Assembly (NCBI GenBank): GCA_964058845.1
Contig: CAXKVR010000418.1
Coordinates: 124,001-188,000, forward strand
DNA length: 64,000 nt
Direction: 5' to 3'
Origin: Carex sylvatica
Lineage: Eukaryota > Streptophyta > Magnoliopsida > Poales > Cyperaceae
Part shown: positions 46,746-58,316 of the stretch, piece after piece
Numbering within the stretch: position 1 is the stretch's first letter
How the letters are laid out: each line of letters opens with the position of its first letter
Program-made: the position numbers and the translations under genes
Notes under the pieces: generated by a model
What the model was told of the DNA's origin: nothing
What the model saw: the letters and a program-made list of their open reading frames with translations, nothing else
The model's database searches: none

Positions 46746-46806
46746 ATATTTTTAAACTTGTGACGTTCTACGCAGAGAGAGCGCATTACCTCTGTCACTA
46801 GATTAA
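46746..46806 (-). mobile_element. tRNA-derived SINE head, fragment
   Basis: On the minus strand 'aatctagtgacagaggtaat' resembles an A box region, with the rest of the head decayed. It is similar in layout to 11690 (-) and 35449 (+). Confidence 0.35.
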
Positions 46807-47189
46807 ATACATGTTACCAATTATGAAGCAAAATAAAGTAAATTTACGCGTGATAGTTTGGAATACATTTTTGGTACTAATTAGTCATTTTGCACCGTAT
46901 CAGATTTTGTGTCAATAATAAAGATGTAATAATGTGATATATTTTCTTATTTATTATGTAATTTAGCAAACTTCAAGACTTTCACTGAAAATATGAGAAA
47001 ACATTGCCGAATCACTTAAATTAAGATGGTTGAAGGGAAAAAAGAGAGAGCCTTTTTACCAGACCAAACCACAATGAATAGATAAATTATAAAGAGAAAA
47101 AGAATGACTTGATATCACTTGACTGACCTACGGGTCTTGTAAGAAACCAAAAAAAAAAAATATCACTTGACGGCCTCAGTCAAGCATTT

Positions 47190-47229
<40 letters not shown>

Positions 47230-48274
47230 GTGTGGCAGTCCCCCGAGTTTTTTTTTTTTCAAAAGAGAGAGGGAATAGGATGGTGTGACCGTAAAAATGT
47301 GGATCTTTTTCTTTGTGAACTCTATTTTGATTTGATAATACATGCTGATGTAGAAATTATTTCGTTTAATTTTCAATACATGGTGTGTCAATTGCTTCGT
47401 ATTCTTGATTTGTTCCTTTTTTCGAAAATGTGACAAGAAAGAGTATATTGTCCATTCATCTTTTTAAATAATTAAATAAAAGAGAATAGAAAAAAAAAAT
47501 GTTGAGTTATTCTGTGAGAATATTGAATATTATGATGTTGTTATTGGAAAATTGACTAATTTGAAAGTTTGTATGGACACATTTGGCATTTTTCAAAAAC
47601 GAAGGTAAATTATGGTAGTAGAAAGCCATTTAATGGATCTTAAACAGTAGTTACATTATTTACATTTCAAATTTACCAAATGCCTATAGTTATAGGGAAT
47701 TAAGGGGATCTTGTAGGATTGAGAGGAGGATATTTTGGCACATTATAATTTAATAAACTTTTAGTTGTTATTATTTATAATTTAACTTGTTTAGGAATTA
47801 GGACAAATAATCAAATATCCATGATGTCAGTATTTTTTTTAATAAATATTCAAATGCTAAGTTTCAATGGGTAAATATTCAAATAAGAACTTTTGAAGGA
47901 AATATATCCAATTTTTAATTTAATTTAGTATACTTCTTTGACATTTATTTCAAATTAATCTATATATTATTAAAGAGGAGGGTTCAAATGCAATATGCTC
48001 CGTATTCTTTAAAGATTTTTTGTGCTCCAATATATTTCACATTCTTGATCTCTATTTTCAAAATATGAACGGTCAATTCGAATTGTTCAACATGATTTTC
48101 ATATTAAAATATTCTAGAGACTAAATTTTATATTTTTTAAAATTTAATTACTATTTTTTTCAGATAGGTACATAATCACTGTTTTAAAGATTCTTAACTA
48201 GTTTTGCTTTTATTGCGCTGATATTTGTCTAACAATACACTGCACTAGATCATTCATACTTTCATACACAATGT
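46807..48274. other. Intergenic DNA, no gene seen
   Basis: A GA microsatellite of about 17 units lies at 47191-47225. Frames crossing it on both strands owe their length to the microsatellite and are not called as genes. Part of a family A hairpin arm occurs at about 48040-48180 ('acggtcaattcgaattgttc', 'attctagagactaaatttta'). Confidence 0.45.
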
Positions 48275-48566
48275 GGGTGTTCAACAACCCTCCTTAAGCC
48301 TCCTTAGACTTCTTTTAGACTCCTTAGAAGCATAATTTGTCCGAACAACTTTTCCTTAGTGAGGATTAACTTTTGCTCCTTTTGCCCAAATTCCTAAGCT
48401 TAAGCCGCTTTTGTCCCAATTTTTAAGACACCATTTCTCTTGGATTAAGTTTCCTTAGCATATTTTTTTGTCTACTTATCATCTTTTTCTTAATCCGATT
48501 CTAACGAACAAGTGCTCCTTAGCTTCACTTAAAATTTAATCCTTCATGTGTTGCCGATCAAACTCT
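48275..48566. mobile_element. MITE, family H, copy 1
   Basis: Left end 'gggtgttcaacaaccctcc', right end near 'ttgccgatcaaactct'. The interior repeats 'ccttaagcctccttaga' and 'ctccttag', matching the inverted 'ctaaggaggcttaag' words of the copy at 58027-58316. Confidence 0.5.
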
Positions 48567-48623
48567 AACCAGCATACTACAGTATAACTCTGTACAGTGT
48601 GTGACCCACAAAAAAAGGTGCCC

Positions 48624-48855
48624 GGATCCCAGAGAATTCGTATCATCTGCATTAACTCAGAAGTGAGACTTTTGAGTTAATGAATCATGACTATCCGATT
48701 TGATTTAAAATTCATGCAGACTAAATCCACACATTAATATTAAAAGGTCCCACATCATAAGCGACAGCCGAATTGACTCCATTTAAATGATTGAAATTCA
48801 TTAACTCAAAAGATTCATTTTTGAGTTAATGCAGATGATACGCATTCGATCCCGG
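48624..48855. mobile_element. Inverted-repeat MITE, family C, copy 2
   Basis: Arms 'gtatcatctgcattaactca' and 'tgagttaatgcagatgatac' are perfect inverted copies, extended by 'ggatccca' and 'cgatccc'. It shares 'agccgaattgactcc' with copy 3 at 57804. Confidence 0.75.
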
Positions 48856-48963
48856 AAGTAACTCAAAATTTAAATTTGGATTCGGACCATCCAACCAGAA
48901 GCTGAATCAATCTGATTCATATAATTTTTTAAATAAAAGTTAGAGACTAAGTCATATGTGAAA

Positions 48964-49468
48964 TTTTTTTATAAACCATAATTATAAATTTTTTTTTACC
49001 ATACCAATATGATTATTTATTTATTTTCTTACAAAAAATTATAAGAATCAAAAGGCTATTTCGGTCCCGAACTTTATTTTTGAAACCGAAATGACATTTT
49101 GGTCCCTAGTGATTTCACATTTTTTCATGAAGAAATGGTGTAGGCGTTGGTATAATACCTTGGACCGAGATGTCATTTCAGTCCACTGTTTTTTCAGTTG
49201 GGACCGAATTGGTATTTCGGTCTCATGTATTTTTTTCCTTTTCTGCGCTTCTGTTTCGGCTCAGTTTCGGTTAGGAACCCTCAGTTTAGGATTTTCTATG
49301 GCCGCATGTCTGAAAAAATGTGAAATCACTAGGGACCGAAATTTCATTTTGGTCCCAAAGAAAAAATATTCGGAATCGAAATGACATTTCTATTTTTACA
49401 ATTTTTGTAAAAAAAGAGAGAGTAATTTTGGTAAAAATTATATTTTTTAATTATGGTTTATAAAAAAA
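48964..49468. mobile_element. Inverted-repeat MITE, family B, copy 3
   Basis: Ends 'tttttataaaccataattat' and 'taattatggtttataaaaaa' pair. It is the longest B copy (about 505 bp), with many 'gaccgaaatgacatttcgg'-type words inside. A 97-codon frame across it has no family features. Confidence 0.7.
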
Positions 49469-49488
49469 TCCATCATATGTTGTATGAG

Positions 49489-49822
49489 TGAAAACGGTAT
49501 GGATAATATCCGTTATGTATTAAAAACTTAGATGTAGATATCTGATATTCGAATATCCGTGTGAATAAGAATACTGATATGATTTTATGTTTCATTAATC
49601 TATATCTAATAGTAGATATATACCATATATTTAATATATATTATGAAAAATTTATATTATTCACCATTATAATTAGATAAATATATTACGAACTTTAATA
49701 TTAATATTATTTTTATAAATATCTGATCTAATCCGGATCCATATTCATATCCGTCTAATATCTGTATCCGTCTAATATCCGTATCTGTCTAATATCCGCT
49801 CTATATCTGCTCCGTTTTCATC
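49489..49822. mobile_element. MITE, family E, copy 5, inverted
   Basis: 'gtgaaaacggtatggataat' at the left and 'gctccgttttcatccgctcc' at the right are the family E ends in reverse orientation. The right part holds 'tccgtctaatatc' repeated about four times. Confidence 0.68.
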
Positions 49823-49959
49823 CGCTCCAATTAATATTAACAAAATATTCTTCTATTCATATTTAGAACTTGCGAATTTTCACACAAAGAAAATTGATCC
49901 AAAATATAATTTATATGACAACTGAAATTATAAGTTAGTTTAGAGGGATCCGAATTCCA

Positions 49960-51245
49960 AAATGGAGCCATGTGGTCCATATTTTGGTCGTAATTCATAA
50001 ATGGTACTTGATGGGCATAAATTATAATACTTTTGTCTAGAGTTTTATATCAATAATTTGATTAATTTATATGCATTTAGTTTAATTTAGTTTATAATTA
50101 TATCAAGAATCAAGTTACTGCCGAAATCTATTTAAATTTCAGAAAATAGAGAAAATTATAGATATTCTCGAAAGTTTTTCGAAAAGTGGTAGAACACTGA
50201 AAACATAGTTACAGATAATGAGTTATATCCATTTAAAGTTTGGTTCACAGCAGAAACAAAAGCAGCACCCGGTCCGCGCAGAATCCCACGCGGGCCGCAC
50301 AAAATCCCACACGGGCTGTGCAGAGCAAATATGGAAATTCCAGCTTTCGACATGTTTTCGTATTTTTGTAATATCTTGGCCATACGAACTCCATTTTAGG
50401 TAAATAAAGGCTTGCTGAAAAGAGGACAACGAGATCTACAATTCTAGGATGGTTATAAATCAAAATTTGTAATGTGCAAGTCGTAGAAACTATTTTAGAA
50501 ATGCATCAGCTAAAATTTGTTGCCATATCTCACAAGATCTTGATTGATTCACCTTCCATCCTTGGTTACTTGCTCCCCAAGTCACAAAATAGCTATAAAG
50601 GAGAGAGAGGCAACAGGAGAAATAGTATCTTCCCTTTGGGATATCCTCTTTGGGGATATCATCTCTGAGAGACCACTATTCTTCTCCATTTTATTTCGAG
50701 GGCTTGGAAAGAAGAGGCTCAGCTTGGAGCTTATTTTCTTAGAGTTTTATCATTTCTTTCTTCTTTCTATTTATTTTGTTTTCTCTTTAATTATGTTAGT
50801 TTAGACTCTTTAGTTTCTAGGATTATGATGTAGTCGAATACTCTGTTTTATATGCAAGTTGTTTGAATCTGTATTGATATTTGTGTTTGCTTGCTTGAGT
50901 AGTATTTTAATTGCTTAGTTGAAATTATTTGGATTATTCTTGGTTTACTGTTAGATGAACTGCAGCATCATTCTTGTATTTTGGCATTGATCTTTCTCTC
51001 AACCAAACTAAGTATATGAGGTAGATTTGTGAGCCGAGAGGTGAAACCAATTAGTAGCCAAGAGGTGAACTTTTCATGCGTTAAGAGATGGTGGATATCT
51101 TTAGTAAACCAGACAAATAACATAGGTAGAATACCAATAAACGAGAGTTGATGTTTAGAAAGCCAACAAATGAGAGTTGAGATTTAGGAACATTAGGTAC
51201 GGTCAATAGAACCCTACACAAATCTCTCGGCACAGAAACGAATAG
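49960..51245 (+). mobile_element. LTR-like retroelement remnant, plus strand
   Basis: The stretch is less AT-rich at 50250-50330 ('ggtccgcgcagaatccca', 'acgcgggccgcacaaaat'). It then has 'ctataaaggagag' (TATA-like) and a T-rich region with 'atgttagtttagactcttta'. It ends with 'gagccgagaggtgaaacc' and 'aacgagagttgatg' quasi-repeats before 'acacaaatctctcgg'. This order of promoter, T-rich stretch and quasi-repeats resembles the minus-strand LTR-like region at 61586-63446. No gag-pol is present and ends are uncertain. Confidence 0.35.
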
Positions 51246-51272
51246 ATGCTATATTAACTCGAGGGCCACACA

Positions 51273-52427
51273 GCTATATATCCTACCGTCCGATTTTTTT
51301 ATAAATATCGAAAATAATAATTAAATTTCAAAAAATAACCAAAGTTGGGTGGGATTTCAAAATTTACCCAAACCGGAATTTTTTTTTTCGGTTTTAGAAT
51401 TCAAAAAAGAACGACTAAAAAAAAAGAGAAAACGTAAAAAAATTTCCGGTTTCAATATTTATTTTTTCAGATTTTTTCTATTTAAATAGAAATATTTATA
51501 ATTTATTTATTTATTTATTGAAATATTATAAATATTTAATCTTTTTTTGAAAATAGATGGAATACTATATAATTTGATTTATTAGAGAGACTGCTATAAA
51601 TAACCCGGATCAATGTTTTTCATGCCGAATTTTTTGCGGATGTAAGAAAAATTAATATATTTATTTATGTGTTATTGGAAAAAAATAAAAATGTTTGGAT
51701 TCTCAGTTATTGATCCCGGTTCAAAAGTCACTTCTAAGTAAATACATAAAATATTGTCATCTTTCTAGTACATTTAATTTATAAAAAGTGGTATCTATTT
51801 TTGAAAAAAAACAAAAATTGTTAAATTATTTAATGATTGTTATTAAAAAGAATTATCAAAATAGATACAACTTTTTATAAATTAAATGTACTAGAAGGAT
51901 CATAATATCTTCTGTATTACCTAGAAGTGACTTTTAAACTGGGATCAATAACTCATAATTCAAGCATTTTTATTTTTTTTCAACAACTCATAAAGAAATA
52001 TATTAATTTTTCTTACGCCGCAAAAAATCCGGCATGAAAAATGTTGATCCAGGTTATTGGTAGCAGTCTTTCAAATAAATCAAATTATATAGTATTCTAT
52101 CTATTTTCAAAGAAATATATTAAATATTTCTAATATTTAAATAAAAAATAAATAAATTATAAATATTTCTATTTAAATATAAAAAAAATCTGAAAAAAGA
52201 AAAAAATATTGAAACCGGAATTTTTTTTTACAGTTAATCTCTTTTTTTAGTCGCTGTTTTTTGAATTCTAAAATCAGAATAATTTTTTTCCGATTTTAGA
52301 CTGAATTACCAAATTTTTTTTTCTGGTTTGGGTAGATTTCGAAATCCCTCCGAACTTTGGTTATTTTTTGAAATTTAATTATTATTTTGGATATTTATAA
52401 AAAAAATCAGACGGTAGGATATATAGC
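51273..52427. mobile_element. Foldback element 3, same core but different ends
   Basis: The arms begin 'gctatatatcctaccgtccg' and end with the inverted 'acggtaggatatatagc'. Each arm then carries 'ataataattaaatttc' and 'aaaataaccaaagtt', followed by the core shared with foldback elements 1 and 2 ('gatttattagagagactg', 'gagtga'-'cttttgaacc' region, 'aaaagtcacttctaagta'). The CCGACATTTT ends of the other two are absent. I see no target duplication. The core is more diverged here, suggesting an older branch. Confidence 0.75.
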
Positions 52428-52618
52428 CGTTGAAGAAAGAGCGCATCTGGCTGTGTTAGATGGATTAATGTAGACCGCTGAAGAAAGAGCGCATCTGGCT
52501 GTGTTAGATGGATTAATGTAGACCGTTGAATAAAGAACGCATCTGGCTGTGTTAGATGGATTAATGTAGACCGTTGAATAAAGAACGCATCTGGCTGTGT
52601 TAGATGGATTGATGTAGG
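52427..52618. repeat. Minisatellite, four units of 48 bp, beside foldback element 3
   Basis: Units start at 52427, 52475, 52523 and 52571, each with 'gcgcatctggctgtgttaga' or 'acgcatctggctgtgttaga' followed by 'tggatta/gatgtag'. 48 is a multiple of three, so an open minus-strand frame of 16-residue repeats appears; I see no other coding evidence. Pairs of units share 'gaagaaagagc' or 'gaataaagaac', showing stepwise duplication. Confidence 0.92.
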
Positions 52619-53738
52619 CCTACAGGTCATGTAAGAACCAAAATAAAATAATATAAAATAAAGATCGCATATAAAGAATCAAAAACTGAAATATATATCA
52701 AGCATTCTTTTTGAAATATAGAGTATTAATCATTTTAAATCGTAAGTTATGAGAACTAATACGTAGTTTAGTGATTAATTAAGGATATTATTTTCTAAGT
52801 AAAATATGTTTGTTTAAAATTCAAAGGAAAAATATTTTGTAGATATTAAAGTTGAGATACTTTTTTCTGTCTTTATGAAAGAAACGAAAAATAATAAATT
52901 ATCAATTTTGAGTCAATTTATGTATCTTGAGTTGATTATAGAAGAAAAAAAAATGCTAAAAATAAGATACTTCATGTTTTAATTGAAGTCAGCATAATAA
53001 GTCTATGAAGAAAATTAGTGGCACAAAACGTTTTGTGATGACACGTGACGTTATGAGTGTCAGTCGAGTGATGTAACTCACAAATTACGAGAGTTCATTT
53101 GTGTGATGTATTCTCTTTCGATTGAAAATGACATATCACGGCATGCTACACAATCCGATTTGTTCACACCATGTAATTAAATTTTATAACATTATTTCTT
53201 TATTTTAGTTTATTTTCTAATACTTTCTTATATTTTAATATCTTTTTATATTTTTTTGAATTGAAATATGAAAAAAAGTTGGTGTGATGAGACAAATTAC
53301 GTGTAATTAAAATGTGATCATACATAATGTATCATTAACGTGAGGCGACTGTTCTTCATCAAATCACAACGTATTAATAACAATAAGTTATATTTTTATT
53401 AATTACAGTGAGCCACAAATAAATTGCAAGGTCGAGAAGGTTGAATGCTAAAATATATTCACCAGTCTTAAGTGTTGAATATAAGCTTTTGACTCTAAAA
53501 TAGAACAGTTGGACTGAAACCAACATTGGATCAGGTCTAGAAAATCAATGAGACTAAATCATTGATTTAATTTCATCAGTCTCTCTCCAATGGAGGCCCG
53601 TGTATAAAAGAGGTAAAGAAAGAGATGAGAGGACCAGCGGATTTCAAATCATTTGCAAAAATACACATAAACTTACAAAAAGTACTAAAATCAAACTGTT
53701 TGATTCAATCCTTGTCGGTAACCAATGAGATCGAATCA
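52619..53738. other. AT-rich intergenic DNA, no gene seen
   Basis: Around 53030-53390 words such as 'gacacgtgacgttatgag' recall the duplicated unit at 31039. A frame at 53625-53819 has no family features. Nothing else is recognised. Confidence 0.4.
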
Positions 53739-53822
53739 TTTTGTAGTTTATCCACTGCCGTTTGTGATCGTTTGTTGGTATTTGAGTCATTAAACAAACA
53801 ATCATACACGGCAGCGTAAAAG

Positions 53823-54291
53823 TAGGTGTTCATCGGTTCGGTTCGGTTGAACTCGAATCGAATTAGATAAATTAAAGTAATAATTCAGTTTTAAAAATAG
53901 AATCGAATTGAACCGAATTAGTATTACAATCAAACAGAACTGAACCGAACCAAAGTTTTATTTTGGATTGTTCGGTTAAAACCGAAATATATTAATTTAT
54001 TTATTTAAAATAATTGATTTAAAATAAATCGAAGTATATTAAGAAATAAATTGGAGTATTAAAAAATAAATTAAGATATTAAGAAATAAACCGAGGCGGT
54101 CCGGATCAAATTTATAATATATAAAAGTTCAGTTATTTCGGTTTTAAAATTTTTCAAACCGAGCCGAACCGAAGTTATAATTAGGTTTAAAAAAAAACCG
54201 AGCCATTAAACCGAAAAAACCGAACCATTTGATATGTACTAATTCGGTTCAGTTCAAAATCAAATAAACCGGACCCAATGAACAACCCTAC
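53823..54291. mobile_element. Inverted-repeat element, 'ggttcggttcgg' family
   Basis: The left end is 'aggtgttcatcggttcggtt' and the right end 'aaccggacccaatgaacaac'. The interior is full of 'gaaccgaa' / 'ttcggtt' words in both orientations. Fragments of the family lie at 2585 and 3958. It is flanked by a separate inverted repeat: 'tgccgtttgtgatcgtttgt' at about 53757 and 'acaaacgatcataaacggca' at about 54344. Confidence 0.6.
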
Positions 54292-55689
54292 GCAAAAGTA
54301 TAACAATGACATGAGATACTTAAATTCAAAGTTTCAAATACCAACAAACGATCATAAACGGCAGTGCATAAACAGATAAACTACAATTTTTGAGTCAATG
54401 TGTGTGGGATAAGAAATATATATACAATTGCCTCTATTCCCGTCAACTCAAGGCATTTGTGCAATTGATTGGGGATTAGAGCAATCCGGTATAAAACGAT
54501 ATCCTCGCAATCATTCGAACAGTTCGTCAATCTACATAGTCAATAAATAAATAAATAGAAAATAAAACGAAATCAACTACAAAATTCAGTAACCAATTAT
54601 ATAACAATGTGTTTTTTTTTTATTATTGATCTGTTCAAAATAATAAAATTGAATTAGTTCACACAAATATAATTGGATCTAAATTTTAAAAAAAAACACA
54701 CACAATATTCAAACAGTTGAATTCCCGAAATATGTGATTCACAATTTTGAGTCCTTTGAAAGCAAATTTAAATTTATAATTCAATTCACTATTCTGTTAC
54801 ATATGCTCTCATAGTTCAGTATTCAAATAAACCAAAACGAAAGTTCAAATTATAAAAATGTATCCTTACAGTGAGAATTTCAGAAATTTCCCATCGAATT
54901 GCAACTACAGTGTCTTAAATTATTTTATAATTTTATAATTTACGAACATGATCAAATTGTGAAATTCTCTCACAACAAATTTATTCGTATGATACATCAA
55001 CAATTACAAATTCGAAAAAAAACATAATTTGTTAGGATAACAAAAGAACTTCCAATACATAAATGCCGTATGATCCTTAATATTTTCGAATAATTTTGAT
55101 CAGCTTTTTAAAATGCTTTATACTGTATAGATTTGAATATTTTCTATATACGATCTTATATGCATCTCCATTTTTATATTAAGTACATAGATGTCTTGAT
55201 TCACTAACGACTGTGATTAAAAGATGAAATTTTGGATCAAATATTAGCCATTCAATCAAATAGTCTGCCTTCTTTTAATTATATATATTTTTTGATGTTT
55301 TTTTTTGATGTGTAGAAGTCTAAATTTATTTAGACATGTACTTGTCACATGCAAATTGTATCATCTTTTCAATTCTTAAATGTTATTTAAGAAAATTTTA
55401 AACTGAATAATAATTGATTGGTGATGCCTTCATTTTCTATTTATTTTTTATATCATTTAAAAAATATTATTTGACATTTAATATGTCAGTTTGTATGAAA
55501 ATATGTCAAAAAGATAAAAATATATATATGTTATGTAATGAAATATGTTATTTAAAGAATATTAATTACGCGTGGATATTGTTTAATATGTAATTTAGTA
55601 ATGTAATTTGTTATTTAATTTAATTTTTTTTATGAAAATATATCATTTTATATAAAATTATTTTTTTCTTATGATGTATCCGTCGCAGA
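54292..55689. other. AT-rich intergenic DNA, no gene seen
   Basis: Apart from the inverted-repeat arm at 54327-54385 noted with the preceding element, no gene, RNA gene or bounded repeat is recognised. Confidence 0.42.
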
Positions 55690-56060
55690 ATACAATATTA
55701 GTAATAAATATATTAATCTAATTTGGTCGACCATTTGACCCAGTAGTTCGACTAATTAATGATCCCATTGACTCGCGCTTCTGCATAAACAGTCGTCGAT
55801 CAATGTTATAATAACATTGATTGCTCAGTGCACTTCTATAATTAAAATTACAATTGTCACGTCATTATTTATTATTACGGAACAAAGATCGTAAGTTGTG
55901 CAGAATCAAATTTCCTGCTCACACGATGGTAGAAAATTTCTGCTAACAGAGTCCACCTATTCATTGATCTATGATATGAATGGTTATAATTTGAGATTGT
56001 TTTTTTAAAATTTCATACATTTTCTATTTCAAATATGACTATTCACATAATTAAGGGGTG
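55690..56060 (+). repeat. Long direct repeat, left copy
   Basis: This segment matches 57378-57750 in the same orientation. Shared words are 'gacccagtagttcgacta' (gacctagtagttcgacta), 'ctcgcgcttctgc', 'cgtcgatcaatgtta', 'gcagaatcaaatttcctgct' and 'tattcattgatctatgatat'. The right copy has insertions of about 20-30 bp. No LTR-type ends or primer site were found. Confidence 0.75.
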
Positions 56061-56126
56061 TAAATTAATGGGTACGATACGGATAGAGTGAAACTATTTT
56101 TATACTCATATTCACTGAGAATCAAT

Positions 56127-56400
56127 ACTACAAAAAATATTTTTACTATCGCGTCTTTATTATCGGACATGCTTCCGCACATATGATGTACGCCACAAAT
56201 GACAACGCTGTAATTATGTTGAACTTTTTACCATCGGTTGACGTTTAACAAACCGATGGCGCTGATGCTTCTCTTTTCCATCGGTTTTTTTATACCCAAC
56301 TGTTGGTTTTGATTGACTCTGCGACATCGGTTGGACTATTCCACTGATGGTGTAGATGTGGTGATTTTTATCATCCGTGATTTAGATGAGCTGTCAGTAT
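56127..56400 (+). mobile_element. CACTA-like transposon end, degraded
   Basis: 'atactacaaaaaatatt' resembles a decayed CACTACAAAAA terminus. It is followed by subterminal words in both orientations ('accatcggttgac', 'aaaccgatggcg', 'tccatcggttttt', 'acatcggttggac'), the usual arrangement at CACTA ends. No second end or transposase is visible. Confidence 0.4.
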
Positions 56401-57377
56401 TAGTTTGATCAATACTAATCCTGATCTTTTTTTTGAATCGATGAAGATATTCTAAAGGGTAATATATACTTGTTGTTGGAACCTAGAGTTAATTATTAAC
56501 TAGCTAGACCAAAAAGTAAAAAACTTCTTCTCCATGTATTAAAGTACTGATAGTTATAGTAAAAAACTTCTTCTCCATGTATTAAAGTACTAATAGTTAT
56601 ATGTATTGTGTTATTAAGTTAATTCAGAGATATATAATATATGGTGCAATTATAAATAATGAGATAATTATTTAATATCATGTACGTGATATATCAACTC
56701 AATAGAAAATTAACTAAAAATTAACTTGCTCCTAATTAATATCTTTGTGTTATAATTATTAACAGAATAATAATAACATGTACATAATATACCAACTCAA
56801 TAGAAAATTAACTAAAAATTAACTTGCTTCTAATTAATATCCTTGTATTGTAATCATTAACAGAATAATAATAACACATTGCATGCACAAATGCATGCAT
56901 GTAATTAATTAAGATTCATCATTTAACATTAGTTGTCATGATTTCAAAAATACTGACGACACACACACACACATATGTACATGTATACGCACACACACAT
57001 GTGCCCATCCAAACTTTAAGAAATATTAATTGTACATAATATTCATGAACATATATATAGGCTGAAAATATTTAATGTACATGAAACATATATTCAGCAT
57101 GCATACACAAAATACACAACATCCATGCATAAATTAAATACATGTACAACATGTGTATATCCATACAAAATATATTAATTCTTGAACATATCTAGCTACC
57201 TAGTATAATAACAAGCTCTTCTCGACATGTACAGTATTGAGTCTTGCAGATTCCAATTGTACAATTTCTCAATCCCATCCACTATAACTATCATTTTCTC
57301 CGTTATATGTCATATATGTATGATCGTAATAATTATTCAATATATGATAGTTTCTAAAATTTTACAATGAACGGACA
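56401..57377. other. AT-rich spacer between the long direct repeats
   Basis: Contains a short tandem duplication at 56508-56600 ('aaaaaacttcttctccatg' twice), another direct repeat at about 56690-56870 ('caactcaatagaaaattaac' twice) and a CA-rich microsatellite with 'acacacacacac' near 56961-56998. No gene is seen. Confidence 0.5.
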
Positions 57378-57750
57378 CAATATTAATAATAAATATACTA
57401 CTGCTAAGATTAGACACTAATTTGATCGATCATTTGACCTAGTAGTTCGACTAAGTATGAACCAATGACTCGCGCTTCTGCCTAAACGGTCGTCGATCAA
57501 TGTTATAGTAAACATTGATTACTTTTATAAAGGTAACATTGATTGCTCCGTGCATTTCTATAATTACAATTATAATGGTCACATCATTATTTACTATTAC
57601 GGAACGAAGCTCCTAAGCTGTGCAGAATCAAATTTCCTGCTCACACGATGTCCATCTATTCATTGATCTATGATATGGATGGTCAGTGTGAGTTTGTCTT
57701 TTTAAAATTCTATATAATTTTTATTTCAAATATGATCGTTCACACAATGA
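57378..57750 (+). repeat. Long direct repeat, right copy
   Basis: Partner of 55690-56060, about 1.7 kb away in the same orientation. It differs by scattered substitutions and small insertions such as an extra 'acttttataaaggtaacatt' near 57515. Confidence 0.75.
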
Positions 57751-57803
57751 AAAGATGGACACATAGACCTGTTGATAGAAATTTCCTGCTCATGTGTGAG
57801 CTA

Positions 57804-58027
57804 ATTTGTATCCTCTCTGCATTACTCAAAAAAGAATCTTTAGAGTTAATGTATGTGGATCGTTTGTTCTATTTTAAGATCCGTACAAACTAGATTCACA
57901 CTAATATTAAAAAGCCATTTGAATTATAGACTGTAGCCGAATTGACTCCGTTTAAAATCAAATGGTCGAGATGCGTTAACTCAAAAGATGCTCTTTTAAG
58001 TTAATGTAGACGATGTGAACTCTATCA
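57804..58027. mobile_element. Inverted-repeat MITE, family C, copy 3
   Basis: Left 'gtatcctctctgcattactc' and right 'aagttaatgtagacgatgtg' pair imperfectly. The interior has 'tagccgaattgactccgttt' as in copy 2 (48624). Confidence 0.65.
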
Positions 58028-58316
58028 GGGTGTTTGGAAATGAGGTTTAGAGCCTTGCAGCTTAAGAGTTTAAGTTGTGCTAAGGAGGAGTTGTTCGGCT
58101 AATTTTAGCTTAGAGCAATGAAGCTTAAGGGTATAAAGGTGCTAAGGAGGAGCTCTAAGGAGGCACTGTGCCTTAAGCCTGGGTTTTTGTCACCTTAAGA
58201 ATTTGCTCTAAGGAGGCTTAAGAAATGTGCTATAAGCCTATCTAAGGCATAGCTGTTCTGCCAGCTTAAGCAGCTAAGGAGGCTAAAGCCTTGTAGCCGA
58301 ACACTCACTATGTGAG
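58027..58316. mobile_element. MITE, family H, copy 2
   Basis: Ends 'gggtgtttggaaatgagg' and 'gtagccgaacactc' form terminal inverted repeats. The interior is a chain of 'gctaaggagg' / 'cttaagc' words in both orientations. It directly abuts elements on both sides. Confidence 0.65.

Noticed and set aside
47167..47436. Frames of 86-88 codons on both strands around 47.2 kb.
   Set aside because: Their length depends on the GA microsatellite, which reads as Arg-Glu or Ser-Leu repeats; no family features are present.
50218..50463. Several overlapping frames in the GC-richer patch at 50.2-50.5 kb.
   Set aside because: They overlap in multiple frames on both strands, with no domain; the patch fits the promoter part of an LTR-like remnant.
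51273..52427. A 9-bp target duplication for foldback element 3.
   Set aside because: The flanks just outside the paired arms (ggccacaca and cgttgaaga) do not match, so I do not claim one; the minisatellite on the right may have replaced the flank.
52382..52630. Minus-strand frame of 16-residue repeats (LIHLTQPDA type).
   Set aside because: Explained by a 48-bp minisatellite whose period is a multiple of three; no start context or family support.
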